DNA of 64,000 nucleotides from JARRKC01 sp963723965 (GTDB lineage: Bacteria > Acidobacteriota > UBA6911 > RPQK01 > JAPXNP01): contig CAVRSV010000007.1 in assembly GCA_963723965.1 (NCBI GenBank), positions 682,001-746,000 on the forward strand. The letters run 5' to 3'. The position numbers were made by a program, and so were the translations under genes. Of this stretch, positions 9,141-17,705 are shown piece after piece (the first letter of the stretch is position 1; every line of letters starts with the position of its first letter). A model generated the notes under the pieces. The model saw nothing but the letters and a program-made list of their open reading frames with translations, had not been told where the DNA came from and did not search any database.

Positions 9141-10229
9141 TCAGGAGGCCAACTCGCCGGAAGGCTGGAGTAACGAGGCCCGCTGCTCCTCCAGATGCCA
9201 GGGCATCGTATCAAAGACATCGTCGAAGAGCGTTTCGACGTCGGGAAGACCGAGTTGCTCGACCTTTTTGAGGGTGGACTGGATTTCATCCTTGATGAGT
9301 TCCTCGAGACGGTCGTCCTCGTCCTCGTTCCACGCCTCCTGATCGATCAGGAACTTCTTGAACCGGACCAGGGGATCTCTCCCCTTCCATTGCTCGACCT
9401 CGTCATCGCTCCGGTAGGCACGCGGGTCGTCCGACGTGGAATGGGCACCCTGTCGATAGGTCAACGCCTCAATCAGCGTGGCACCGGCCCCGCCGCGGGC
9501 CCGCTCGACGGCGCGGCGCGTCGCCTCATAGACGGCCATGACATCGTTCCCGTCGACGCGAATACCCTCGATTCCGTAGGCTTCGGCCTTGACCGAGACA
9601 CTGGGCGAAGCGGTCTGCCGCTCGAGCGGCACCGAGATCGCATACTGATTGTTTCGGCAGAGAAAGACGACCGGAGCCTTGAATACCCCTGCAAAATTGC
9701 AGGCAACGTGAAAGTCGCCCTCCGAGGTCGCCCCGTCACCGAAATAAGTCAGCGCAACTTCATCGAGACCCTGGATCTGCGCGGCCATGGCGAGACCGAC
9801 CGCATGGGGGATCTGGGTCCCCACAGGGCTTGAAACCGTCGCCAGGTGGAGCGCGGGTGAACCCCAGTGACAGGGCATCTGACGCCCCTTCATCCGATCC
9901 TCGACGTTGCCGTAAATCTGGCAGAGGAAATCGTAGAGGGGGTATCCACGCAGCAGCGCGGCGCCGGCTTCACGGTAACAGGGAACCAGCCAGTCCCTCT
10001 CTTCCAGAGCGAAGGCGCTTCCGATGATGGCGCTTTCCTCGCCCAGAGAACCCACGTAGAAGCCGATGCGACCCTGCCGCTGCAGCCGCGTCATTCTCTC
10101 ATCGAGGCGACGATTCATGAGCATGGCACGATACATTCGATACCATTCGTCTCTCCCCAACTCCGGCAGGTCGGCACCCTCTCGAACCTTGCCCTGATCG
10201 TCGATAATCTGGAGGATATCATCAGACAT
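9141..10229 (-). CDS. bkdAA: Branched-chain 2-oxoacid dehydrogenase E1 component, alpha subunit
   Basis: Thiamine-diphosphate E1 alpha subunit, 362 aa. The ThDP/Mg motif is YFGDGATSEGDFHVACNFAG with NNQYAISVP after it. The phosphorylation-loop-like segment reads YRQGAHSTSDDPRAYR; the HSTSDD form is typical of branched-chain rather than pyruvate E1 alpha, which usually has HTTADD. The start ATG has no Shine-Dalgarno sequence, but a perfect TATAAT lies 8 nt upstream (see 10238-10267), so a leaderless transcript is likely. First gene of the E1 alpha-E1 beta-E2 operon. Confidence 0.9.
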   Translation of the reverse strand: MSDDILQIIDDQGKVREGADLPELGRDEWYRMYRAMLMNRRLDERMTRLQRQGRIGFYVGSLGEESAIIGSAFALEERDWLVPCYREAGAALLRGYPLYDFLCQIYGNVEDRMKGRQMPCHWGSPALHLATVSSPVGTQIPHAVGLAMAAQIQGLDEVALTYFGDGATSEGDFHVACNFAGVFKAPVVFLCRNNQYAISVPLERQTASPSVSVKAEAYGIEGIRVDGNDVMAVYEATRRAVERARGGAGATLIEALTYRQGAHSTSDDPRAYRSDDEVEQWKGRDPLVRFKKFLIDQEAWNEDEDDRLEELIKDEIQSTLKKVEQLGLPDVETLFDDVFDTMPWHLEEQRASLLQPSGELAS

Positions 10230-10237
10230 GTGAGGGG

Positions 10238-10267
10238 ATTATAACCTCGGCGGAAACACCGCCTCAA
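10238..10267 (-). promoter_or_regulatory. Promoter of the bkd operon, likely leaderless
   Basis: On the minus strand TTGAGG (10267-10262) and TATAAT (10243-10238) are separated by 18 nt. The -10 element ends 8 nt before the bkdAA ATG, placing the expected transcription start within about 3 nt of the start codon. Confidence 0.6.
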
Positions 10268-10417
10268 GCTGAGCAGTCCGCTCCCCGGACGCCATGCAGT
10301 GAATAGCGGTGGGGTACGAATTGATCTCTATTCGAGGGAAGAATGCGATATTCTCAAATCAATTGACGTTTCGAATCGAGCGTCGGCCGGAATCCTAATC
10401 GCACTCAGGAAGCCATC

Positions 10418-10687
10418 ATGAAGAAGTCGAGTCGCATCATTCTGCCATTGATCTTTCTGGCGTTCGTCGCCTACACCATCTACTCGACGACCACCCTCGA
10501 TCAGGTAAGGTGCCGGGTCTGCATGGAGTTCGAAGGCAATGTCGCCTGCCGGACCGCCTCGGGGGCGACGCGCGATGACGCACTCCGTGTGGCCAAGGAC
10601 AATGCCTGCGCACAACTCACGTCAGGCATGACCAACACGCGCATGTGCGCCGCGCAGGAACCGGTCAACGTGGAATGGATCGACTGA
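10418..10687 (+). CDS. Small membrane-anchored conserved-type protein
   Basis: 89 aa. An N-terminal KKSSR segment is followed by one transmembrane helix (IILPLIFLAFVAYTIYS, ~residues 7-23), then an exported or periplasmic soluble part with four cysteines: CRVCMEF near residue 32, then C44, C66 and C77. The pattern RTASGATRDDALRVAKDNACAQL looks like a small folded domain, possibly disulfide-bonded. I do not recognise the family. It stands alone between the bkd promoter and the CRTAC1-like operon. Confidence 0.65.
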   Translation: MKKSSRIILPLIFLAFVAYTIYSTTTLDQVRCRVCMEFEGNVACRTASGATRDDALRVAKDNACAQLTSGMTNTRMCAAQEPVNVEWID

Positions 10688-10699
10688 TGCTCCAAGGGC

Positions 10700-12379
10700 T
10701 CAGCCGGCCGGCTCGACAACGGAAAGGATCTGATTGCCGGGCACGTTTTCGAGCTTCTGCACGGCTCCGCTGGGCCATGTAACCTGGATCTCCTTGACGA
10801 CCTTGTCCTTGCCGAGGCCGAAATGAACCCGCTTGTCGGAACTGCAGCCATAGCCGACGGCCGTGTTCACATGGTTGTACTGGACACCGGAGGCGGTCGT
10901 GATCTTGATCTTGGCCCCCATGCCGTCACGGTTGCTGCGGGTTCCCCGTAAGGCAATCTGGAGCCAGCCCTCTTCGGGGTTGGACACATTCCGCCAGATC
11001 TCGGTGGGGCCTCCCAGTGACGTCACGACGACATCGATCCGACCGTCATTGTCGAGATCCCCGAAGGCCACCCCTCGGTGGACCGCCACGTGTTTGTCGA
11101 AGTCTTGCCCGGCCGTGGGTCCGCCGTCGGCGAATTTTCCGTTCTTCAGGTTGACGAAGAGGGTGTTGGGCTGCGGCACGCGGTCCTTGAAGGTCCCCTT
11201 CGGATACATGACGTCTCCGCTCGCCACGAAAAGGTCCTTCCAGCCGTCGTTGTTCAAGTCGAAGATTCCGTTGCTCCACCCCGTGCGGTCTCGTGTCATC
11301 ATCGCCAGCCCGCTGGGTGCCGTGACCTCGTCGAAGACCATGCCGCCCGTGTTGATGTACAGCGGCATCGCTTCATTCGTCATGGCGGCGACGAAGAGAT
11401 CCGGGAGTCCGTCGTTGTTGACATCTTTGGCATCGACACCCATCCCCGACACCGCGTGCCCCGAATAGGTGTAGGCTGTCCCGCTCTCGAAGCCGATCTC
11501 TTCGAAGGTGCCGTCACCCTGGTTGTGGAAGAGAAATCCGGGAACCGTGTCGTTCGCCACATAGACGTCAGCCCAGCCGTCCCCGTCGAAATCGGCAACG
11601 CCGAGACCCATTCCCTTACCCACGTGCTTGCGGATGCCCGATTCGACGGAGACATCCGTGAATGTCCCGTCCCCGTTGTTGCGGAACAGAGAGTTGGGCA
11701 GGCCGTCGTAGTGCTGCGGGTGACAGTAATCCGGGGCGTTGGCGGGGCCGCATATCGGTTCGGTTTCGGGGTTCCAGACGCAGTAGTTGGAGACGAACAG
11801 GTCCAGCAGTCCATCGTTGTTGTAGTCGAAGAAGGCTGCGGAAACGGACCATAGCGTTCCGTAGTCGGGATCCGGCCGGTTCAAACCCGCCTTGGTGGTG
11901 ACGTCCTCGAAGCGGCCGTTGCCCAGATTGTGATAGAGCAGATTCTCCCGCAGACCCGCGACGAAGAGGTCCTGGAAGCCGTCGTTATCGTAATCGGCCG
12001 CGATCACTCCGTGGGTGTAGCCCTTTCCCTGGACTCCGGCCTTCTCGGTGACGTCCACGAAGGTGCCGTCACCGTTCCCCCTGAAGAGGCGGTTCTGATG
12101 TGCGGGCAGCGTCTTCTTCAGACCTGGCATGGTCGCCCCGCTGACCAGGTAGAGATCGAGGATCCCGTCGTTGTCGAAGTCGAAGACGGCGATCCCCGAA
12201 ATCATGGTTTCCGGTTGATGTCGCCGCTGGGTCCGGCTCGGCTCGATGAAGAAATCGACCCCGGAGTTATCGACGAGATCGAAGACAACCGGCTCGAAAG
12301 CCTTCCCGCCGTCCTTGGGTGCGGCCAGCATGATCGGAGATACCATCGATGCGAACAGAAGGAGAAGGGCCTTTTTCAC
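10700..12379 (-). CDS. Secreted FG-GAP/VCBS-repeat protein with ASPIC/UnbV domain (CRTAC1 family)
   Basis: 559 aa with a signal peptide (KKALLLLFASMVSPIMLA). It is built of beta-propeller FG-GAP repeats, each with a calcium-loop motif of the form DxDxDGxxD (FDFDNDGILDLY, ADYDNDGFQDLFV, FDYNNDGLLDLFV, ADFDGDGWADVYV and others). The C-terminal ~85 residues are an ASPIC/UnbV domain (NRDGMGAKIKI, VHFGLGKDKVVKEIQVTWPSG). Start codon is GTG. It is the second of two tandem paralogues, 9 nt after the first. Function in bacteria is unknown; a calcium-stabilised adhesion or surface role is the usual guess. Confidence 0.88.
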   Translation of the reverse strand: MKKALLLLFASMVSPIMLAAPKDGGKAFEPVVFDLVDNSGVDFFIEPSRTQRRHQPETMISGIAVFDFDNDGILDLYLVSGATMPGLKKTLPAHQNRLFRGNGDGTFVDVTEKAGVQGKGYTHGVIAADYDNDGFQDLFVAGLRENLLYHNLGNGRFEDVTTKAGLNRPDPDYGTLWSVSAAFFDYNNDGLLDLFVSNYCVWNPETEPICGPANAPDYCHPQHYDGLPNSLFRNNGDGTFTDVSVESGIRKHVGKGMGLGVADFDGDGWADVYVANDTVPGFLFHNQGDGTFEEIGFESGTAYTYSGHAVSGMGVDAKDVNNDGLPDLFVAAMTNEAMPLYINTGGMVFDEVTAPSGLAMMTRDRTGWSNGIFDLNNDGWKDLFVASGDVMYPKGTFKDRVPQPNTLFVNLKNGKFADGGPTAGQDFDKHVAVHRGVAFGDLDNDGRIDVVVTSLGGPTEIWRNVSNPEEGWLQIALRGTRSNRDGMGAKIKITTASGVQYNHVNTAVGYGCSSDKRVHFGLGKDKVVKEIQVTWPSGAVQKLENVPGNQILSVVEPAG

Positions 12380-12388
12380 CTGGATCCA

Positions 12389-14110
12389 TCACTCCTTTGC
12401 AGGTTCTTTCAGACGCACGACCTGGTCCGCCTTGACGTTCTGAAGGGTCTGCACGGTGCCGCTGGGCCAGTGCACCTCGATTTCGCGGACCTTTGATTCC
12501 GAACCGAGCCCGAAATGGACTCTGCGATCCGAGGTCGACATGAAGCCGACACTGGTTGAGACGAGGTTGTAGAGAGCCCTTCCGGATTCGGTCGTGACCT
12601 TGATGCTAGCACCGATCGCGTCCCGGGGGCTCTTTTCCCCGGTCAGCGCCAACGTCAGCCAATGGTTCCCGTTGTCGGCCGAGTTGATCAGGATGCGCGG
12701 TTTCTCATTCAGGGAGGTCACCACGATGTCCTGAAATCCATCGTCGTTCAGGTCTCCGAAGGCCGACCCCCGCTGAAAACCGGCGCGCATGAAATCATCT
12801 CCCAAGGAGGCCGATACATCCTCGAAACGGGTACCCTCCAGGTTCTTGAGCATGGTGTCGTGCTGGGCCGCGTTTTCACCGAGATAGTCCACGTCACCAT
12901 TGGCCGAGTAGATGTCCTTCCAGCCATCGTTGTCGAAGTCGATGAAGCCATTGCTCCATCCGGAGAAGCGCCGGCTCTCGAAGGCCACGTTCGTCCTCGG
13001 GCTGACGTAGTCGAAGTATTCGCCGGACTGGTTCGCAAACAACGCGTGGATCTGGTTCTGGAGGTTGTTGTAGAAGATGTCGACCCAGCCGTCGTTATTG
13101 AAGTCGTTGACGTCGCATCCCATCCCCGAGACCCGCGACGCCTCGGTGTTGTAGGCCACTCCGAGAAACAGGGAGGCCTCGTCGAAGGTGCCGTCGCCCT
13201 GGTTGAGATACAGGAAGTTCTGCACCGTGTCGTTGGCGACGAAGACATCGAGCCATCCATCCTGGTTGAAATCGGCGATTCCGACCCCCATTCCCTTCCC
13301 CAGCGACTTGGCAAACCCTGATTTCTCGGTTACATCCTCGAACTTCCCTCCACCCAGGTTGTGGTAGAGATTGTGGGGAACACTGACGACGGTTTGCGGA
13401 TTGCAGTAAAAAGCCCGCCCATCCGCCATCAGGCAGGCCTTGTCGTCCTCGGGATTCCAGTACGTGTACTCGGAGACGACCAGGTCGAGCAGACCGTCCC
13501 TGTCATAGTCGAACCAGGCCGCGACCACGCTCAGGAGATCCTTCGGCTTCTTGTCGAGACCGGAGCCCGCCGTCACCTCGGTAAACGTCCCGTCTCCGTT
13601 GTTTCGATAAAGCGCGTTCGGACCGGCGTTGCAGAGGAACAGATCGGTGTCGCCGTCGTTGTCGAAATCGCCGGCTGCGACGCCGAACGTGAAATCGAGG
13701 TTCGCCCCCTCGACTCCCGCCTGATGGGTGACATCTTCGAAGCGACCGTTCCCCTTGTTGCGCAGCAGGCAACTGTAGAAAGAAGGGTCGCTCTTCTTGA
13801 GTTCCGGGAGCTTGGCGCCGTTGGTGAAGAAAATGTCGAGACGCCCGTCGTTGTCGTAGTCGAAGATCGCCACGCCCCCGCACATGGGCTGGGGAAAGTA
13901 CTTCCGACCGCCGAAATCGTTGTTCGACGTGTAGCGGATATCGGAGAGGGGCGCGACGTCCACGAAGCGAATGCCGTCCTCACGATCGGCCTCCCCGGCA
14001 CGAAGAAACGGCACCAGCGAGAGGAGCGACAGGAACAGCCACAGCCCTCGAAACGAGGACGGCCGCGCGCGGTACCCGGGACCGCGACACTCTGAGAGTT
14101 GATACTTCAT
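12389..14110 (-). CDS. Secreted FG-GAP/VCBS-repeat protein with ASPIC/UnbV domain (CRTAC1 family), first paralogue
   Basis: 573 aa from ATG at 14110, chosen because it precedes a signal-like segment (SFRGLWLFLSLLSLVPFLRAG); a longer frame upstream would overlap the divergent phosphatase start. FG-GAP repeats carry the loops FDYDNDGRLDIFF, GDFDNDGDTDLFL, FDYDRDGLLDLVV and DFNNDGWVDIFY. The C-terminus has the ASPIC/UnbV features RDAIGASIKVTTESGR and VHFGLGSESKVREIEVHWPS. It aligns end to end with the downstream paralogue, so the pair arose by tandem duplication, though the two are well diverged. Confidence 0.88.
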   Translation of the reverse strand: MKYQLSECRGPGYRARPSSFRGLWLFLSLLSLVPFLRAGEADREDGIRFVDVAPLSDIRYTSNNDFGGRKYFPQPMCGGVAIFDYDNDGRLDIFFTNGAKLPELKKSDPSFYSCLLRNKGNGRFEDVTHQAGVEGANLDFTFGVAAGDFDNDGDTDLFLCNAGPNALYRNNGDGTFTEVTAGSGLDKKPKDLLSVVAAWFDYDRDGLLDLVVSEYTYWNPEDDKACLMADGRAFYCNPQTVVSVPHNLYHNLGGGKFEDVTEKSGFAKSLGKGMGVGIADFNQDGWLDVFVANDTVQNFLYLNQGDGTFDEASLFLGVAYNTEASRVSGMGCDVNDFNNDGWVDIFYNNLQNQIHALFANQSGEYFDYVSPRTNVAFESRRFSGWSNGFIDFDNDGWKDIYSANGDVDYLGENAAQHDTMLKNLEGTRFEDVSASLGDDFMRAGFQRGSAFGDLNDDGFQDIVVTSLNEKPRILINSADNGNHWLTLALTGEKSPRDAIGASIKVTTESGRALYNLVSTSVGFMSTSDRRVHFGLGSESKVREIEVHWPSGTVQTLQNVKADQVVRLKEPAKE

Positions 14111-14283
14111 TCCAGGTCTGGAGCAGCAGTCCTGCGCCGCTGCCCTTCTGCAAGATTCTAAGGACTTCTGGGAACCGGCTTCAACTCCGTTGCCCTGAAC
14201 CGACGGGATACCGGCATTCGGCGATTCACTTTTGGCCCATGGAGGGCGCTGACCCGAGCGCGCGAATCTGGTAACGTTCCGCC

Positions 14284-15972
14284 ATGACACGAGCGCGATT
14301 CGGCAAAGTGATCTTCACGATCCTCTTCGTCCTCTTTCTGAGCCTGCCGTGCAGCCCGGCACCCGTGGCTCAGCCCACCGCAACGCCCTCCTCCGGGCTC
14401 CCCCGACTGGTGGTGGTCTTCATCGTGGATGGACTGAGCGAGGCTCAGACCGAGCGGTGGGCCGACCAGATGACGGGAGGTCTCGGGAGGCTGCTGCGCG
14501 AGGGCGCCTGGTACACGAACGCCGAATACGCCCACTCGGCAACGCTGACGGCCGTTGGCCATGCCACGATCCTCACGGGCGCCCACCCTTACGTCCACGG
14601 GCTGGTAGGAAACGACTGGAAAGACCGCGCCACCGGCCGCCGGGTCTACAGCGTCGAGGACGACCGCTTCGTACCGCTGGAAGGGCCGAACCCTCCCCAT
14701 GCAGGCACGTCCCCGCACTACCTCCGGGTCCCCACGGTGGGGGATGAGTTGCGGCTGAAAACGAGCTTTCAGTCCAAGGTCGTGGGGGTGTCGGGGAAGG
14801 ACCGGGGAGCGATTTTGCCTGCCGGTCACCTGGGCACCGCCTACTTCTTCAACTGGCGCACCGCACATTTCAGCTCGTCGACCTATTACATGAAAGAGTT
14901 TCCGGCGTGGTGGACTGCCTACTACTCGGGTTCCCCCCAGGACCGCTGGAGAGGGGAAACCTGGAATCTTCTCTTGCCGGAGTCCGCCTACGGGGCCGTC
15001 GAGGCTGGCACCGACGCCTATCACGGGGACGTCAAGGGGATCGGAGCCAGTTTTCCCCATCACCTGGCCGGCAGCGACGAATCCTCGCTCTCGACCTATT
15101 ATTCTCAACTTCTCTATACACCCTTCGCGGATGAGTACACCCTCGATTTTGCGCGCGCCTCCGTCCTGGGAGAACAGCTTGGAAGCAATCCCGCCGGTGT
15201 CCCCGATCTGCTGACCATCTCCCTCTCCACTCACGACCACTTGAATCACGACTTCGGCACTTTGAGCCGTGAGGCGCACGACCAGCTGCTCCGGCTCGAT
15301 GCCAGCCTGGGGTCGTTTCTCGAGTTCCTGGACCGGCAAATCGGGTTGGACAAGACCCTCATTGCCGTCACCGCCGACCACGGCTTCGGATATATCCCGG
15401 AATACCGGGTGAAGCTGGGTCTCGAAGGAGGCCGGATCGATTCGAAGGATATGGACGGCCGGCTGAACGCATATCTGGTCGGCCGTTTCGGGGAGGGCGA
15501 CTATGTCCGCGGTTTCACGAATCCGACGATCTACCTGGATGAGGGCATGATCGAGTCCAGAGGCCAGAGCCCGTCCGAGATCGAGGCAGCCGCGGCCGAG
15601 TTCCTTCGCGGCTATCCCGGAATCGTCGACGTCTTCACGCGGACCCAACTGCTGGACGGGGGCCTGCCGGATACGGCGTCGGCCCGGCTCGCGCGTCTCT
15701 CCTGGGACCCATCGCGGAGCGGAGACCTGTATGTCGTGCAGGGGAGCGGGTGGTTCCTGCTGGCGGGCAGCGACCTGCGAGCGACCCATGGATCCCGCTG
15801 GGAGTACGATCGGAACGTTCCGCTGGTCCTCATGGGAAGCGGCGTGCGCCCGGGAAAGGACCCCTCGCCGGTTCACATCGTCGATCTGGCGCCGACACTC
15901 GCCTATCTCCTCGACGTGCCGATGCCCGCAGGCTGCGAAGGAAAAGTGCTCCCGGCCGTAGAGAAACGATAG
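14284..15972 (+). CDS. Exported alkaline phosphatase superfamily enzyme (PafA/nucleotide pyrophosphatase type)
   Basis: 562 aa with signal peptide (VIFTILFVLFLSLPCSP). The metal- and nucleophile-bearing motifs are VVVFIVDGLSEAQTERW (first Asp), YAHSATLTAVGHATILTGAH (Thr nucleophile), LLTISLSTHDHLNHDFG (Asp/His ligands) and LIAVTADHGFGYIPEY (Asp-His pair). This matches the PafA-like, calcium-resistant phosphomonoesterase branch that also contains nucleotide pyrophosphatases and phosphodiesterases. Likely periplasmic phosphate scavenging; the exact substrate is open. Transcribed divergently from the CRTAC1 pair. Confidence 0.85.
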   Translation: MTRARFGKVIFTILFVLFLSLPCSPAPVAQPTATPSSGLPRLVVVFIVDGLSEAQTERWADQMTGGLGRLLREGAWYTNAEYAHSATLTAVGHATILTGAHPYVHGLVGNDWKDRATGRRVYSVEDDRFVPLEGPNPPHAGTSPHYLRVPTVGDELRLKTSFQSKVVGVSGKDRGAILPAGHLGTAYFFNWRTAHFSSSTYYMKEFPAWWTAYYSGSPQDRWRGETWNLLLPESAYGAVEAGTDAYHGDVKGIGASFPHHLAGSDESSLSTYYSQLLYTPFADEYTLDFARASVLGEQLGSNPAGVPDLLTISLSTHDHLNHDFGTLSREAHDQLLRLDASLGSFLEFLDRQIGLDKTLIAVTADHGFGYIPEYRVKLGLEGGRIDSKDMDGRLNAYLVGRFGEGDYVRGFTNPTIYLDEGMIESRGQSPSEIEAAAAEFLRGYPGIVDVFTRTQLLDGGLPDTASARLARLSWDPSRSGDLYVVQGSGWFLLAGSDLRATHGSRWEYDRNVPLVLMGSGVRPGKDPSPVHIVDLAPTLAYLLDVPMPAGCEGKVLPAVEKR

Positions 15973-15989
15973 CCAGAGGCTACCGATGT

Positions 15990-16101
15990 GAGATTTGAGA
16001 TTTGAGATTTGAGATTTACGATTTTCGATCTGGATGGCGATTCGTTAAAGAACCGTCAAACCTTCTCCAAATCGTAAATCTCAAATCTCAAATCTCAAAT
16101 C
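15990..16101. repeat. Heptamer repeat, locus B, folded as a long inverted repeat
   Basis: The left arm (15990-16024) is GAGATTT four times followed by ACGATTT. The right arm (16069-16101) is its near-perfect reverse complement: AAATCGT, then AAATCTC units. About 45 nt separate the arms, so the RNA could form a ~30-bp stem. It lies between convergent genes, and the stop codon of the minus-strand gene (16097-16095) is inside the right arm. It could act as a bidirectional terminator or RNA stabiliser, which is inference. Confidence 0.9.
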
Positions 16102-16886
16102 ACCAGGGTTACTTTCATACCCCGGCGCAAGCCGAGCAGGCGGGCCGCCGACTGCTTGAAGGCGGCGATCTCCACATAGCCGCTGCTGCCGGTGAGATAG
16201 AAGGCCTCCTGCTCCGCCCCGTCCGAGTAGTATTCCACCTGACGTTCCACCCGCTTGTCCCCGATCCGGAAGCCCCGGCACCCGCCCGTTTCTTCGGTGG
16301 GGAGGTCCGCAGGGGTAAAGCTGGTCGTGGCATTGCCGAATTTGTCGATATGCAGGATGAAACCCTCCAGCGACCCGTCATCGAGCTGCTTGCGGGCCGG
16401 CAGGACCAGCTTCTTGTAGTCGGAGATCTCGGGTCCGAATTTCAGAATGTCGACGCCCTTGGACAGATAGGCGGCCACTGGGCCGAAAATATCGCGGGCG
16501 TGGAAAGTGGCCGACACCGGCTGGCGGTAATAGTGCTCGGCCTCGATGGAGACCACGCGGGAAACGTGCTCCCGTTCCATCAGCAGGGACAGGACTCCAT
16601 TGTCGGGAGCGACGTAGAGATGCCGTTCCGTGGACGCGATGATGCCCCGGCGTTCGGATCCGACGCCCGGATCGACGACGACGAGGTGCACGGTGCCTGA
16701 GGGGAACAGGGGACAACTGCCGACGACGGTGAAGGCTCCTGCGAGCACATCATGGGAGGGGACTTCATGGCTCAGATCGACCAGCCTCACATCGGGGTTG
16801 ATCGACAGGACGACGCCTTTGACCGCCCCCACGTACTGCTCCCGGGTCCCGAAATCGCTCGTGAAAGTGAGCAGGGTTTGGGCCAT
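16095..16886 (-). CDS. S-adenosyl-L-methionine hydroxide adenosyltransferase (DUF62 family)
   Basis: 263 aa. Family hallmarks are LTFTSDFGTREQYVGAVKGV at the N-terminus, VRLVDLSHEVPSHDV, VHLVVVDPGVGSERR and LYVAPDNGVLSLL, and a C-terminal domain with DKFGNATTSF. The family hydrolyses SAM to adenosine and methionine; chlorinases and fluorinases are relatives. The GVGSERRGI block carries the Asp/Arg/His-type residues of the hydroxide-adding group rather than a halogenase, but I cannot align it fully by eye. The gene ends inside the heptamer inverted repeat. Confidence 0.88.
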   Translation of the reverse strand: MAQTLLTFTSDFGTREQYVGAVKGVVLSINPDVRLVDLSHEVPSHDVLAGAFTVVGSCPLFPSGTVHLVVVDPGVGSERRGIIASTERHLYVAPDNGVLSLLMEREHVSRVVSIEAEHYYRQPVSATFHARDIFGPVAAYLSKGVDILKFGPEISDYKKLVLPARKQLDDGSLEGFILHIDKFGNATTSFTPADLPTEETGGCRGFRIGDKRVERQVEYYSDGAEQEAFYLTGSSGYVEIAAFKQSAARLLGLRRGMKVTLVI

Positions 16887-16971
16887 GGTCAGCCATCATA
16901 GCAGGCGCCGGTCGCAAAGGCGCACCCCTTTCGGCCACGATTCGTCAGTTGCCGCTGATAGAAAGCAGTTC

Positions 16972-17391
16972 ATGAGACGCGCCTTGGGGGTTTCGGCGCT
17001 GCTGGCTCTGGTCCTGCTCTCGGGTTGCGGCAAGAAGCCTCGTGTCGTTGCCCCGACCGGGCGGATTCAGATGCGGCAGGAGGGCCTGGCGAGCTGGTAC
17101 GGCAAGGGCGACGGCTACCATGGGAAGAAGACCGCCAGCGGGGAACGGTTCGACCGCAACAAACTGACCGCAGCCCACTACAACCTTCCCTTCGGGACTC
17201 TGGTGCGAGTCCGCAACGAGAGAAACGGACGGGAGGTCACGGTCCGGATCAACGATCGATTCCCGATCGAGACGCTCCGCAAGGGAAGAATCATCGACCT
17301 TTCCTACAAGGCGGCCGAACAGATCCGGATGATCCGGGACGGAGTCGTCCCCGTCGAACTCCGGGTGCTCAAGCTTCCCGGTGGCGGCTAG
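16972..17391 (+). CDS. rlpA: RlpA-like double-psi beta-barrel lipoprotein
   Basis: 139 aa lipoprotein with lipobox LLSGC around residue 20. The RlpA-type double-psi barrel follows: GLASWYGKGDGYHGKKTASG, ERFDRNKLTAAHYNLPFGT, VTVRINDRFP, GRIIDLSYKAA. The family cleaves denuded glycan strands at the septum in some species. This copy has the barrel only and no SPOR domain. It is the shortest functional form, so the name describes the family rather than proven activity. Confidence 0.88.
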   Translation: MRRALGVSALLALVLLSGCGKKPRVVAPTGRIQMRQEGLASWYGKGDGYHGKKTASGERFDRNKLTAAHYNLPFGTLVRVRNERNGREVTVRINDRFPIETLRKGRIIDLSYKAAEQIRMIRDGVVPVELRVLKLPGGG

Positions 17392-17442
17392 TTGTCTGCT
17401 TCGGGGTGAAAGGCGTGACCGTTTGGGTTACTCTAGTGTCTT

Positions 17443-17476
17443 GATCCCGTCCACGCGGTCGACCACGAACGGGATC
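17443..17476. promoter_or_regulatory. Inverted repeat upstream of the zinc-ribbon gene
   Basis: GATCCCGT (17443-17450) and ACGGGATC (17469-17476) form a perfect 8-bp dyad with an 18-nt loop. A second perfect dyad, ATTCGGA-A-TCCGAAT, spans 17491-17505 and touches the TTG start codon. These could be operators or leader hairpins. No regulator is assigned. Confidence 0.35.
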
Positions 17477-17504
17477 CGGGGAGGGAGCAGATTCGGAATC
17501 CGAA

Positions 17505-17696
17505 TTGGACGTCAAGAAGCTGGAGAAGTGCCCCAACTGTGGCTACATCCTCATCAGGCGATATACCTATTGCCCGTATTGCGGAACGCAGCTCACACAC
17601 CCGCCCTGGAAGAAACTGGGAGCCTGGATCCTGCTCATTCTCATCGTTTACGGCTTCGTCAAGTGCAACATTCGCCTTCTGGACGGTTTCTACTAG
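17505..17696 (+). CDS. Small zinc-ribbon protein with C-terminal membrane helix
   Basis: 63 aa. Two CxxC knuckles (CPNCG and CPYCG, about 15 residues apart) form a rubredoxin-like zinc ribbon. One transmembrane helix follows (KLGAWILLILIVYGFV), then a short tail. The TTG start is the only usable start codon in the open frame and overlaps a perfect palindrome; the nearest GAGGGAG lies unusually far (17 nt) upstream, so the start is uncertain. It is 9 nt before the PP2C gene and probably co-transcribed with it. Confidence 0.65.
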   Translation: MDVKKLEKCPNCGYILIRRYTYCPYCGTQLTHPPWKKLGAWILLILIVYGFVKCNIRLLDGFY

Positions 17697-17705
17697 AGGT
17701 ATCGT

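Noticed and set aside
6905..9342. Two 400-codon-class plus-strand frames over the E2 and E1 beta genes
   Set aside because: Antisense to the bkd operon, without recognisable motifs or ribosome sites.
14158..15876. A 572-codon minus-strand frame across the PafA-like gene
   Set aside because: Antisense shadow of a gene with complete metal-binding motifs.
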